Assembly (NCBI RefSeq): GCF_000611645.1
Contig: NW_014012789.1
Span: 880-19,155 of the forward strand
DNA length: 18,276 nt
Direction of reading: 5' to 3'
Source of the DNA: Monoraphidium neglectum
Lineage: Eukaryota > Chlorophyta > Chlorophyceae > Sphaeropleales > Selenastraceae
Below are positions 9,757 through 18,276 of the stretch, piece by piece. Both the position numbers and the translations under genes were made by a program. A model generated the notes under the pieces. The model made no database searches, was not told the DNA's origin, and was given only the letters and a program-made list of their open reading frames with translations. The stretch's first letter is position 1. Each line of letters starts with the position of its first letter.

Positions 9757-10218
9757 AGGCGCCACCAGGTGGCCGAGGCAGGTTCTCACGTTGTGGCTCT
9801 GCTCAGGGTGCATTTGTACAGAATCGCCACATCAGCACATTTTCATGCCGCTGTCGCACATTTTCCCTGATGATACACAGCAGTGATCTTAATGTGATAC
9901 AGGATGGGTAACTATATCATGCATCAATCAAAATTGATCAAGACATCTGGCGAGCAGCGTCATCAGATTTGCTATGATACCAATCCCTGGACTGCGCATC
10001 TTGCCATTGTCGTGAGCGCAACCACCAACACTAAAGCGTCAATTCACGCTCGGTCGTGGTGTTGTGGTTGGTTGAGTGGCTAGTCGCATGCTGTGGACAG
10101 GCATCAGGCTACGGAAGTGACCTGTTGACGTAGCAAGCTGAGGAGGCCAGGAAGCGGCCACCGCCCAACAAGGTTGACGACGGCTCCTCTCATGCATGTT
10201 CGTGCACAGTGACAACAC
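9757..10218. other. Intergenic region, more AT-rich, no gene seen
   Basis: No coding segment is recognisable between the TGTAA of the previous gene and the EAPP promoter. The base composition turns AT-rich from about 9830. It contains a small inverted repeat (ATCAAT 9923-9928, ATTGAT 9933-9938, loop 4). It also holds the first copy of the 11-mer ACTATATCATG at 9911-9921, which recurs at 10219-10229. Confidence 0.5.
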
Positions 10219-10236
10219 ACTATATCATGATATAAA
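10219..10236 (+). promoter_or_regulatory. TATA box inside a 14-bp palindrome, EAPP promoter
   Basis: TATAAA at 10231-10236 lies 93 bp upstream of the ATG at 10324, a good distance for a TATA box with a start site near 10260. It overlaps a perfect palindrome TATATCATGATATA at 10221-10234. The left half with two preceding bases repeats the 11-mer seen 308 bp upstream. Confidence 0.45.
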
Positions 10237-10323
10237 CATCGTGAACTTTGCTTGCTCACTAGATAGCCGCTCGGACGATCTGGACTTTGCTCACCACTCG
10301 CGTTCTGCATTTCTACAAGTGTT

Positions 10324-11356
10324 ATGGAAGTGGACGCCACAGATACACCGTGCGCCACTGGCCGATGCACAGGGGGAACAGCTGACCTAGCAGCAGCGAA
10401 TGAAGCAGCAGCGGACAGCAGGGGCGCAGCCTCAGCCACTGCGCCGCGTGGCAGGGGCCGGCGGCGGCGCTCACTGTCACAGGATCCAAAGCAGCCCTCA
10501 AAAGACGAGAACTGGTGGCTCAGCGAGGGCGAAGAGGACTCCGGGGAGGAGCAGAGTGGTGGTGGCGATGACGAGGATGCTGCGGCACGGCGGCCGCTGC
10601 CTCCAGAGCAGGCGGATCCCTTTTATGATCCCGCAGCGGATGACGAGGTGAGGGGCCCATCCATGTGGTTGGGGACACGGAAGGGCGGCGCGGGCAACTG
10701 TAGCGACGATTCGGCCGGCTGTTGCACCGCCGTGCTGCATCAGCACGCTTGCCCACCTGTCGAGTCTTGCGGACCGCAGCGCACCTACAAGGTGGTTCTG
10801 CCCTCTGCGATTGGGTGCGCGAGCAGTGCCGCCATCCGTGCGACTGGTGCAGCCTCGTGCACGCCCCATGAAGTTTCCTGCCGCCCCTGAATGCAACCCG
10901 CGCAATTATTAGAAATCAATCACGATCGTTGACACACTCCCGCCTCGGTTGCTGCAGGACGCAAAGTGGGTTGCTGCAAAACGGCAGGGGCGCGCCACCG
11001 ACGCGATTCTCTCCTGCCCCGGCTGCTTCACCACCGTCTGCATGGAGTGCCAGCAGCATGCGGTTCTGCACACCCAGTACCGCGCGGTCTTCACCATGAA
11101 CTGCAGCGCGAAGTCTGAGGCGCACATCAGAGTCCCCACCCAGCGCGGCAGCGGCGGCGCGAGCAGTGGTGGCGGCGGCAGGAAGCGGAAAGGCCCGGAG
11201 GAGGGCGGCAGCAGCGGCGCTGGCGGCGGTGGGGTCGGGGGCGTGGATGGCGAGGTGATGTACCCTGTGTACTGCGATGTGTGCGAGACGCAGGTCGGGG
11301 CGCAGGACTCTGACGAGGTGGTCCACTTCTACCACGTGCTAGCCAGCAATCCATGA
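10324..11356 (+). CDS. EAPP: E2F-associated phosphoprotein (EAPP) family protein, complete, two exons
   Basis: Exons are 10324-10647 and 10958-11356 (stop TGA 11354-11356), joined in phase 0 across GTGAGG...CAG, giving 240 residues; animal EAPP is somewhat longer. Residues 1-108 are acidic and disordered, with an RGRGRRRR patch and the family signature FYDPAADDE. The exon junction falls right after this, and DAKWV follows. Residues 123-157 contain C128-x2-C131 and C136-x2-C139, then TQYRAVFTMNC, all typical of EAPP. A Gly/Ser-rich linker holds an RKRK nuclear signal (183-186). C214-x2-C217 completes the zinc ligands, and DEVVHFYHVLAS ends the protein as in other EAPPs. In mammals EAPP is a nuclear phosphoprotein that binds activating E2Fs and stimulates transcription; the algal role is inferred. 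The start at 10324 is the first in-frame ATG after the TATA box. Confidence 0.94.
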
Positions 11357-12470
11357 CGCAAGGCGCCTCTTTTCGGCCCCCGCATACGTTCAACGTGTCG
11401 AGAGTGTGCATGTGATTATCGACAGCACATTTCCGTGGTTTGAGCAGGATTTTCCTGATTGCGGCCGGCGCAGCAGTGCTCTGCAGTTGACCGCTTGACC
11501 GTCTCAATGCAGGTGCAGGTGCAGCTTTGGCTGCGACTGCAGCTTTGTACATTCAGATTCCGCACCAACAGACGCCCTGCAGCATTGCCTATTCCAAAAA
11601 GTGCAAAGTTTCTTTTTGGTTTTCCTGACTTAACCGTTTTGACTGATTTGACCGTTGTGACTGATGTGACCGTTTTGACTAGTATACAACTGTTATTGGA
11701 CACATGTTACTCCGATGCTAGCAGTCACCACCCACACGTCGAAGCGCTTCCTGTGAACAGCGCGAGGTTGTGGCAGATGCCCCATGCCTTGCAGGTTGCA
11801 CATGCAGCGTGAGGCGGCTGCCGTGGGCCCAACAGTGCAGGTAGTGACACAGCGGGTACAGTAGTCAGGTCGGGCACAGCTAGAGGCAGCAAGGGCGGTT
11901 CGCATCAATACAACGCAATAGCACACAGCCCATCAAATGTCAAACGAAACACATAATCCCAAAGGCGTCGAGAACCACACGTGCCAGCCTGATGAACACA
12001 GCTGCGTCGCACTGGGCCGTTGCCCCCAAGCTGCCAGCAGCGACGCCTCCCGCCGTTTGCAACCGTGCTGTCGAGTTCCACTTTTGTCGCCAACACGGCA
12101 ATGCCCTGTGGATGTCAGGCTACCTGCCCCCTCAAGCCTGCGCGGAGGAGGTGCGATGCAGCGTCACGGTCATACAGTCACTCCCGTAATCCGCTTGTCC
12201 GTTCAACAGGCTAGACTCCCACGCATTGGCAGCTGCTTTGAATCTCAAGCATTGGAAGGTCCCTTGACACTGTACCATAACAAAACCCGAGCCTGTGGCC
12301 GGAGGTCTGCGCTGCATCCACGCTGATCAGTGCCAGGTCAGCGCTCAAAACAGGGGTGCACACGAGCACGCAGGTAAGCGGGGCCCTCACCTGGCTGCAG
12401 ACCTTGGCGCCAAGCGCCTCGCTTGGTCAGAGTGGCCCGTCAACGTGCGTGCCTGCCCTTGCACAAGCCG
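11357..12470. other. Convergent intergenic region, no gene recognised
   Basis: This is the shared 3' flank of the EAPP gene (+) and the IMPase-like gene (-). Open frames up to 141 codons occur on both strands, but none shows a domain or a coding-like pattern. The part 11560-11720 is AT-rich and holds the 18-bp tandem repeat. I saw no TGTAA on either strand in the right orientation for the two genes. Confidence 0.5.
11627..11685. repeat. Short tandem repeat, 18-bp unit made of two 9-bp halves
   Basis: GACTGATTTGACCGTTGT at 11641-11658 is followed by GACTGATGTGACCGTTTT at 11659-11676. A partial copy (GACTTAACCGTTTT, four bases missing) precedes at 11627-11640, and a decayed half unit GACTAGTAT follows. 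Each unit is itself two related 9-mers starting GAC, so the array is about six 9-bp modules. Confidence 0.85.
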
Positions 12471-13907
12471 TTACGCCGCCGCCCGAGCGTCCGCCTCCTC
12501 ATGCGCCCGCCGCGCCAGCCGCAGCAGCGCGTCGTGCAGCTCTGCGTTGCCCGCGTACACAACGCTCGTCCGGCCCTCTGCCAGGCGCCGCCCCGCCAGC
12601 GGCGCGCCGAGCAGGTCGGTCGCGGCCCCGCCGGCGCCCAGCACCAGCGGCACCGCGGGGATCAGGTTGGCCAGGTTCTCGTTGACCACCACGAATGCGC
12701 CGCACTGCGGCTCCAGCCACACCTCCGCATCCCCGCTGCCGCCGCCGCCGCCGCCGCCGCTCGTGCAGCTGCTGGCTGCCCCTGCTTGGTAGCCGCGCCA
12801 CCCGAAAAAGCTGCGCAGCAGAGCCCCGAGGTTGCCGTAAGCCCTGGTCACGTCGAACGCGCCGCCATTGTGACGGTCCCCCAAGAGAGCAAACAGCTGC
12901 CGCGCGAGCGCGGGGTCGGTCGGCTGCGCGCTGGTCTTGTCGTGGGACTGGAACGCGTCGAGGTAGGCAAACGTGGCCCCAAGGCGTGTGCAGCTGGTGG
13001 TGTGCAAACGTGGGTACAGCCACGGCCCCGCAGCTGCTGCGGGTGTGGCGCCGCTGTCCGCCGTTCTTGGTGGCCCTCCTGGCGCCGCCGTTGCTGATGT
13101 CATCGCCGGAGTGGCAGTCGAGCAGTCGTACGCAACGTATCTGCCACCTTGCGCGCCGGTGCTGCCCGCTGGCTGCCCATCCTCCTCCCACACGGCGGCC
13201 GCCGCCGATGGGTGCAGCGCCGCGCTGCCGCCCCTCGTGCAGCCGGGCGGCGCGCCGTCGGCGATCACGGCCACTGTAAAATCCGAGAGCTGCAGCTGCG
13301 ACAGCGGCTTGGTCGTGGCATCCGTGAGCGCGACGCCGACGGCCCACGCGCCCGCGCCCGCGAGGCGCAGTATGGGTGGCGAGGCCGACGCGTCGTTGGC
13401 CAGCCCTGACAGCAGCAGGGTGCCGTCGACGGCGTCCAGATACACGTAGCGCCGCGGCGCCCCTCCGCCAGCGGCGGACGCGCCGCCGACCGGACCAGCG
13501 TCACTGTTGACTGCGCTGGCGCCGGCGGGGGTCACCTCCTCAGCCTCTTCAGTGATGAGCTCTGGCACTGCCGCATCTGCAGGGCCCAAATCAGCGTCGC
13601 TGCCAGCAGAGGGCCCGCGTCTGTCGTGCTGTTGTTGGGGCAGCAGGCGGAGGCAGCGGCGCGTCGCCGGGTCCACCACCAGCCGCAGCTCCGCGCCGCC
13701 CTCGCGCGCAAGCCGCGCCAGCACGCCGATCGCCGCGCGCTCGCCGGCCGCGTCTGGCGCCGCGGAGGCCTCCAGCGGCGGCTTGAGCAGCGAGGGGACG
13801 CGCGCGACGCGCGCGGGGAGGGGCACGGCGTCGACGGCGGCTCGGACCGCGCGGCACACGTCCAGGGCCGCCTGGAGTGTGCGGCGCCTGTCCTCTGTGG
13901 GCGCCAT
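12471..13907 (-). CDS. Inositol-monophosphatase-like (IMPase/FBPase superfamily) protein, single exon
   Basis: One uninterrupted frame of 478 residues runs from ATG (13905-13907) to TAA (12471-12473). Superfamily marks in order are: ITEEAEE near residues 118-124 (the motif-1 Glu), DAVDGT at 158-163 (the DPxDGT metal site), a nucleotidase-like WAVGVALTD and FTVAVIADGAP block, and a C-terminus with LGAGGAATDLLGAPLAG followed by SVVYAGNAELHDALL. That last segment matches the usual ending of IMPase and PAP-phosphatase proteins. The family normally hydrolyses phosphate esters with two or three Mg2+ ions. In the motif corresponding to WDxAAG the sequence reads ANLIPA (413-418), putting Asn414 where the metal-binding Asp should be, and the Trp is lost. 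The protein is nearly twice the usual length because of disordered inserts, including an eight-Gly run. Substrate and activity are therefore uncertain. Confidence 0.78.
   Translation of the reverse strand: MAPTEDRRRTLQAALDVCRAVRAAVDAVPLPARVARVPSLLKPPLEASAAPDAAGERAAIGVLARLAREGGAELRLVVDPATRRCLRLLPQQQHDRRGPSAGSDADLGPADAAVPELITEEAEEVTPAGASAVNSDAGPVGGASAAGGGAPRRYVYLDAVDGTLLLSGLANDASASPPILRLAGAGAWAVGVALTDATTKPLSQLQLSDFTVAVIADGAPPGCTRGGSAALHPSAAAAVWEEDGQPAGSTGAQGGRYVAYDCSTATPAMTSATAAPGGPPRTADSGATPAAAAGPWLYPRLHTTSCTRLGATFAYLDAFQSHDKTSAQPTDPALARQLFALLGDRHNGGAFDVTRAYGNLGALLRSFFGWRGYQAGAASSCTSGGGGGGGSGDAEVWLEPQCGAFVVVNENLANLIPAVPLVLGAGGAATDLLGAPLAGRRLAEGRTSVVYAGNAELHDALLRLARRAHEEADARAAA
12738..12758. 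repeat. (GCC)7 trinucleotide run coding poly-Gly in the IMPase-like gene
   Basis: Seven perfect GCC units on the plus strand code for the core of an eight-Gly run on the minus strand. It lies in an insert of the IMPase-like protein just before DAEVWLEPQCGAFVVV. It keeps the reading frame whatever its copy number. Confidence 0.9.
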
Positions 13908-14276
13908 ACTGCGATCTGAAGCTGCGCGCCGATCGATGGGGCTTCAATCCCGCCTTGAAAGGGCTGTGCTAGTGGTGGCTTCCCTCCAGTGCAGCAAGAA
14001 CTGGTTGCCAGCAGCGAGCGCCGGTCCCGGCAGCAGCGGCCGGCAGGGCGCTGAACAGCGTCGTGGGCTGTCACCCGGGTGTTGGGTGCCGTTTACCACA
14101 CGGTAGATGTGCATGACCTAGAACACATGTGTAAAGCTTGTCAAGCTGGATCAGATAAGTTCTGTATACAGTCTGCTGCGTTGTGCTGACACCAGATCAC
14201 CCTTGGCAGAAGGATCTCCCGCTTTGATAGAATGGTATTACACTCGGATTAGCACGGTGCATTCTTTCAAGAAGGG
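13908..14276. promoter_or_regulatory. Divergent promoter region between IMPase-like gene and gyrB
   Basis: The two ATGs point away from each other with 369 nt between them, so both promoters and 5' UTRs must fit here. The segment 14090-14260 is more AT-rich than its surroundings and is the likely core. I see no clear TATA box for either gene. Confidence 0.5.
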
Positions 14277-16728
14277 ATGAGGGCAGGACACCGCTGCCTG
14301 TTCAAAATGAGTTCCTTGTTCAAGCGCGCGGCCGGGACCCAGGCAGCAACTAGCACAACCGGATCCGCATACATTCAGCCATGCCGCAGCTTGAGCGCCT
14401 CGTACCCCTGGGCCCAGCGCGCTGCTCCGCCGCTCATGCCGCCGGCAATCCTCGCCTCGGAGCGGCTGCTGCTCCCAGTCGCTTCGGCACAAAGGCGATT
14501 CACAGCATGCGCTGCGCGGCGCAGCAAGAACGCAGCTGTAGTAGACGTATATGACGCCGAGCAGATCCAGGTGCGAACCCTGAAGCAAGACTGCATCCAC
14601 AGCATGGCGGCCGCCGCGGCACCTGCACTGCCGCCGTCGCTTGGATTCCAGCTGCTCCACCACTCACCACCATGCAGCCTGAGGCCCTTCACCCCTTCCA
14701 TTGGCGACCATGCTTCGCACACGCACGCACAATAGTGGGCGGCCTACCGCCGTCGCCTTCCCCCCTCCCTCAGCCCCTCGTCCCCTCCGCGCACCAACCG
14801 CCCTCGCCCCAACCCCGGCCCCCAGGTGCTGGAAGGCCTTGAGCCGGTCCGCAAGCGCCCCGGCATGTACATAGGCAGCACCGGCGCCCGCGGCCTCCAC
14901 CACCTGCTGTGGGAGGTGCTGGACAACGCGGTGGACGAGGTGCAGGCGGGCCACGCCACACGCGTCGATGTGGAGGTCGATGTGGCCAGCGGACGCGTCA
15001 CAGTCGCTGACGACGGCCGGTGGGTTTTGGCCCGCCGCATGGCCGTGCGGGGACGCGTGTTGCCACATAGAACGGATTGGGGCTTCATCCAAGGGAGTAC
15101 AGCGGCCAGGGGAGCTCGACGCCAGGGAGGGGCTCGGGCATACGTGCCAGGCTGGCCAATAGATATGAAAGGCCCTGCACACCTGCGAGCAGCTGTAGGT
15201 CAGCCCCCGCGTCCGCGTTGAGACTGCCTTACAAGCTGCCTGGGCTCGGGCGGTCGTGACTCCCATAATAGATCCTTGCACTCATTGTACTGTACGCGCT
15301 CGCATCTGCACGCACCGCGCGTCTGCAGCGGCATCCCCACTGGCGTGCACCCCCGCACCGGCGTGAGCGCGCTGGAGACGGTCCTCACGGTGCTGCACGC
15401 GGGTGGCAAGTTTGGCAATGCGGACGGCGGGCCGGGGGGCTACCGCGTGAGCGGGGGGCTTCACGGCGTCGGCATCAGCGTGGTCAACGCGCTGAGCGAG
15501 CACCTCAAGGTGGGGGCGTACGCGCGCGCGCGCGTGTGTGTGTGTATTTGCGCATGTGTGAGTGTGTGTGCATGTGTGTCTGAATGTCTCTGCATGTGCG
15601 TGTGTACAGGGTGATTGAGGGCAGGGGTCGGCCTAGAAAGAATGTTCAGGAGGGTAGCGAGAGATATGCATTCTTCTTAGTACAGAGGTCTGTACCAAGA
15701 GCCGAGCGGATAGTGTGGCGCACCTGCCTGGCACCGCGTGCAGCCAGGCCGCTTTCAAACAATCAACGGTCGCCTTGCACCCCACGCCGCCTTGATCCGG
15801 GTGCTGAAGCCAGCCCACCCCCTGATCGCACACGTTGCAGGTCGAGGTGTGGCGCGGCGGCCGCGCCTACTGCCAGACCTTCAGCCGCGGCGCCCCCCAA
15901 TCGGCCATGACCGACCGCCCCACCGTCCGGGGGGAGCCAACCAGCGGGACGCGCGTTGAGTTCTCATTTGACAGGACGGTCTTCGCGGCGGGGGTCGCGT
16001 TTGATCCAGAGATCGTCGCCGCGCGGCTGCGGGAGATCGCGTTTCTGAACTCAGCAGCCACCCTGCGCCTGAGGGTGACGGGCGGCAAGCAGCCTGCGGC
16101 CATCCATCCGGTGGTGGTGCACTCCGCACCCGCGGCGGCGCCAAAGCGGCGGCGGAGCACGAAGGCTGCGGCTGGGGAGGCAGACGGGGGCGTGGACGAG
16201 ACGGGCGCAGCGGCGGCGGCGGCGGCGGAAGCGTCGAATGGGAACGGGACGGCCGCGGCGGTGGGGCCGTTGGGGGGCGCCGTTGATGCAGAGGGGTGGC
16301 AGGTGTTCCATTTTGAGGGCGGGCTTCAGGAGTACGTGCAGTGGTGAGCAATGAAGGGGCACAAACGTGCATCAGCGTTGAGCCAACACATTCCTGGGAT
16401 GGGCCGGCGGACGCCACCTGGCGCAAACCCCCCGATCCCGCCGTTGATGTGCTGGGGCCTGCGCTGCCGCAGCAGCGTGCCACACGCGCCGGCACCGGCC
16501 CCCACTCTGCCGCATGCATTGCCGCGCTTGCCGCACACGTTGCGCACCCGCGCGCCACGCGGCCGCCGCCTGCAATGCCCCCCTTCCTCCATGCCTCGGG
16601 CCTGAAAGTGCCCGTGAAATCCAACTGCCCCTGCGGCAGGCTGAATCGCGACAAGCAGACGCTGCACGCGCCGCTGTCGTTTGTGGCGAGCTCCGAGGGC
16701 GTGGAGGTCGGCGCCGCGCTGCAGGTGC

Positions 16729-16799
<71 letters not shown>

Positions 16800-17437
16800 G
16801 GGAGGGAACGGGGGCAGAGGGAGCTGCCGCCCCGCTAGGGCGTGCGGCGCGCTCTGTGGTGCGAGCAGCATACTGAACGCGCCAATGCAGTGGGCAATGG
16901 CGCGCGTTTGTGCGTCCGTGTGTCGGCGTTTTGGGCCGCAGGAGTGCAGTCTGTCGGTGGGGGAACAGTGCGCATTGACGGGACGCACTTGGGCCTTTGA
17001 GTCTGCCGCCTCACCCTGCGGAAGGCCCTGTGCCACGGCTGCTTGCCTGCTGACAGGCGACGGCGCCTCGTAGCATCAGCCCCCCGCATCCCGCCCCCCG
17101 CCACCGGCCCACCTCGCTCCGACGCCCCGCACCCTTCCACCCTACGCGCACCCCCAGTGGTGCGCCGACTCGTTCAGTGACGTCACCGTGGGCTTTGCCA
17201 ACAGCATCAAGACCGTCGACGGTGGCAGCCACATGGACGGCCTCAGGGCCGCCCTCACGCGGCTGGTCAACGTGCTGGCCAAGAAGAACAAGGTCCGTGT
17301 TGTTTTTTTTGGGGGGGGGGACGGCTGCGCCGACCGCTGCTGTGGACCTGGGGTCATCTTTCTCGTCTGGCCCCAGGGTAGCCTGAACCGCTTTCATGTC
17401 GACAACATCGCCTTTGCCCCTTGCACACACCCTCTGT

Positions 17438-17480
<43 letters not shown>

Positions 17481-18120
17481 AATCGTGGGCTCACACACAC
17501 GCACACACATGCATGCACACACACACACACACCTGATTTCCGCCGCTCATGCCTCAACCTCTTGCCCTTCACCCCTGACTCACCCCGGTGACCCCAGCTG
17601 CTGAAGGAGGGTGACCCCAGCCTGTCGGGTGACCACGTGAGGGAGGGCCTCGGGGCCGTCATCAGCGTCAAGGTGCGCCACACCGCAGGAAGAGTGGTGC
17701 TGCAATTGTTACTTTGGGGGAGGGGGCGGGGGTCGGTCAGCGGAGTACGGGTTGGCGCGTGGCTTCTGGGGGGATAATAATCAAGGACAGCTGAGGGCCA
17801 TGTCGTGGTCTGGCAGGGTCGCTCCCACTGCTGTCAAGGTGCACGAGGTGTGTCGGGCTAACCATCGGGGGATGGGTCACCCACCCTCGCGCCTCAATTG
17901 CAGCCTGCCGCATCGCAGTGGGCGACCCGCAAGATCGCCGTCATCCCAGCGGCCCTCAGGCGCATCTTCCTCGTGGCCCGCGATCGTGCCCAGCTGCCCC
18001 CTGGCTCCCGCTCGCCCCACCCCACCGCATCAGGTGTCCTCCCCGGAATTTGAGGGCCAAACCAAGACGCGCCTGGGCAACCCCGAGGTGCGGCGCATCG
18101 TCGACACACTCGTCACCCGG
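14277..18120 (+). CDS. gyrB: DNA gyrase subunit B, organelle-targeted, 3' partial (exons 1-8)
   Basis: Exons are 14277-14570, 14826-15019, 15329-15509, 15841-16343, 16640-16724, 17158-17292, 17598-17672 and 18034-18120. They total 1554 nt (518 residues) and all phases close; the donor at 18121 (GTGAGT) leads out of the window. Residues 1 to about 85 are rich in Ser, Ala and Arg and poor in acids, as in plastid or mitochondrial transit peptides; the ATG at 14307 is an equally good start. The GHKL ATPase domain begins [20 protein letters not shown]. It has E128 and N132 ([10 protein letters not shown]), the DDGRGIP turn at 160-166 and the ATP lid [15 protein letters not shown]. The transducer domain follows, with the [17 protein letters not shown] segment, [13 protein letters not shown] and the ATP-sensing QTK loop ([17 protein letters not shown]). 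With GyrA it introduces negative supercoils into organelle DNA using ATP. An Ala/Lys/Arg-rich insert sits in exon 4. Confidence 0.96.
15516..15607 (+). repeat. (CG)n/(GT)n tract at the start of gyrB intron 3
   Basis: The tract begins six bases into intron 15510-15840. Purines and pyrimidines alternate perfectly from 15516 to 15547 (CG then GT). Imperfect GT with TGCATG words continues to about 15607. Confidence 0.9.
16725..16798 (+). repeat. (GT)34 microsatellite beginning at the 5' splice site of gyrB intron 5
   Basis: Intron 16725-17157 begins GTGCGC and runs straight into a perfect (GT)34 at 16731-16798. The alternating purine-pyrimidine run therefore starts at the first intron base and is 74 bp long. 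Confidence 0.97.
17303..17320. repeat. T8-G10 homopolymer junction in gyrB intron 6
   Basis: Eight T (17303-17310) are followed directly by ten G (17311-17320), about 10 nt after the donor of intron 17293-17597. It is a likely place for length errors in sequencing or assembly. Confidence 0.9.
17439..17532 (+). repeat. (AC)20 plus second imperfect AC block in gyrB intron 6
   Basis: There is a perfect (AC)20 at 17439-17478, a short spacer, then imperfect AC with ATGCATGC words at 17492-17532. It lies in the middle of intron 17293-17597. On the transcript it is the exact complement of the GU tract in intron 5. Confidence 0.97.
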
Positions 18121-18276
18121 GTGAGTCGGGTGACGCCTGCGCGGCCCCTGTCCTCTAGCCTTGGGCAGGGCTGCGACGGCCTGCAACCCACTGCTGTACC
18201 TGGCCCAGGGTTGCAGCTTTGTGGCGGGGCATTTGCACTCGGGGGGCTTGGGAGGGAGAGGGGGCCTGTGTCATTA

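Noticed and set aside
11459..11812. Plus frame with LTVLTDLTVVTDVTVLT as a repeat protein
   Set aside because: The pattern comes entirely from the 18-bp DNA repeat; the rest of the frame has no coding features.
12423..13449. Several plus-strand frames over the IMPase-like gene
   Set aside because: They are shadows of the minus-strand gene, which has the recognisable IMPase motifs.
16681..17073. Frames with poly-Val/Cys or Thr/His runs across the dinucleotide repeats
   Set aside because: They are translations of (GT)n and (AC)n tracts inside introns, not proteins.
1..18276. tRNA genes, rRNA genes, transposons, prophage or plasmid functions
   Set aside because: No B-box-like tRNA core with a matching fold, no terminal inverted repeats with target duplications, and no transposase or reverse transcriptase segment was recognised by eye.

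Overview
The window reads as nuclear DNA of a GC-rich green alga (Chlorophyta; the exact lineage cannot be settled from sequence alone). The reasons are: genes split by many 200-430 nt introns with GT...CAG borders, third codon positions almost all G or C, Ala/Gly/Gln-rich low-complexity inserts, a TGTAA polyadenylation signal just after one stop codon, many (GT)n/(CA)n tracts inside introns, and a DNA gyrase B gene with an N-terminal organelle-targeting-like leader. Most long open frames are by-products of the GC content. The real genes were found by joining exons by splice phase.

Layout. (1) 236-1681 (+): 3' part of a leucine-rich-repeat protein of the cysteine-containing (F-box/AMN1-like) type. 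(2) 1682-4408: about 2.7 kb with no recognisable gene. (3) 4409-6930 (+): a multi-exon gene of unknown family. Its last three exons are firm and one internal junction is unresolved. (4) 7447-9731 (+): a complete seven-exon gene for a 205-residue protein with four predicted membrane segments, followed by TGTAA. (5) 10324-11356 (+): a complete two-exon gene for an E2F-associated phosphoprotein (EAPP) family protein, with a TATAAA box inside a palindromic promoter segment. (6) 11357-12470: convergent 3' intergenic region with a short tandem repeat. (7) 12471-13907 (-): a single-exon inositol-monophosphatase-like protein with one altered metal-ligand position. (8) 14277 to beyond the window (+): organelle-targeted DNA gyrase subunit B. 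Eight exons cover the leader, the GHKL ATPase domain and most of the transducer domain; the Toprim part lies outside the window.

The genes do not form one pathway; this is an ordinary eukaryotic gene neighbourhood. Genes 1-4 in order along the plus strand (LRR, unknown, four-TM, EAPP) run head to tail. The IMPase-like and gyrase genes are divergent and share a 369-nt promoter region. The most notable non-coding structure is the pattern of intronic alternating purine-pyrimidine tracts. It includes a (GT)34 tract and a complementary (AC)20 tract flanking one 135-nt, phase 0-0 exon of the gyrase gene, and a 79-bp uninterrupted alternating tract in the four-TM gene. No CRISPR array, tRNA, rRNA or transposon was recognised.
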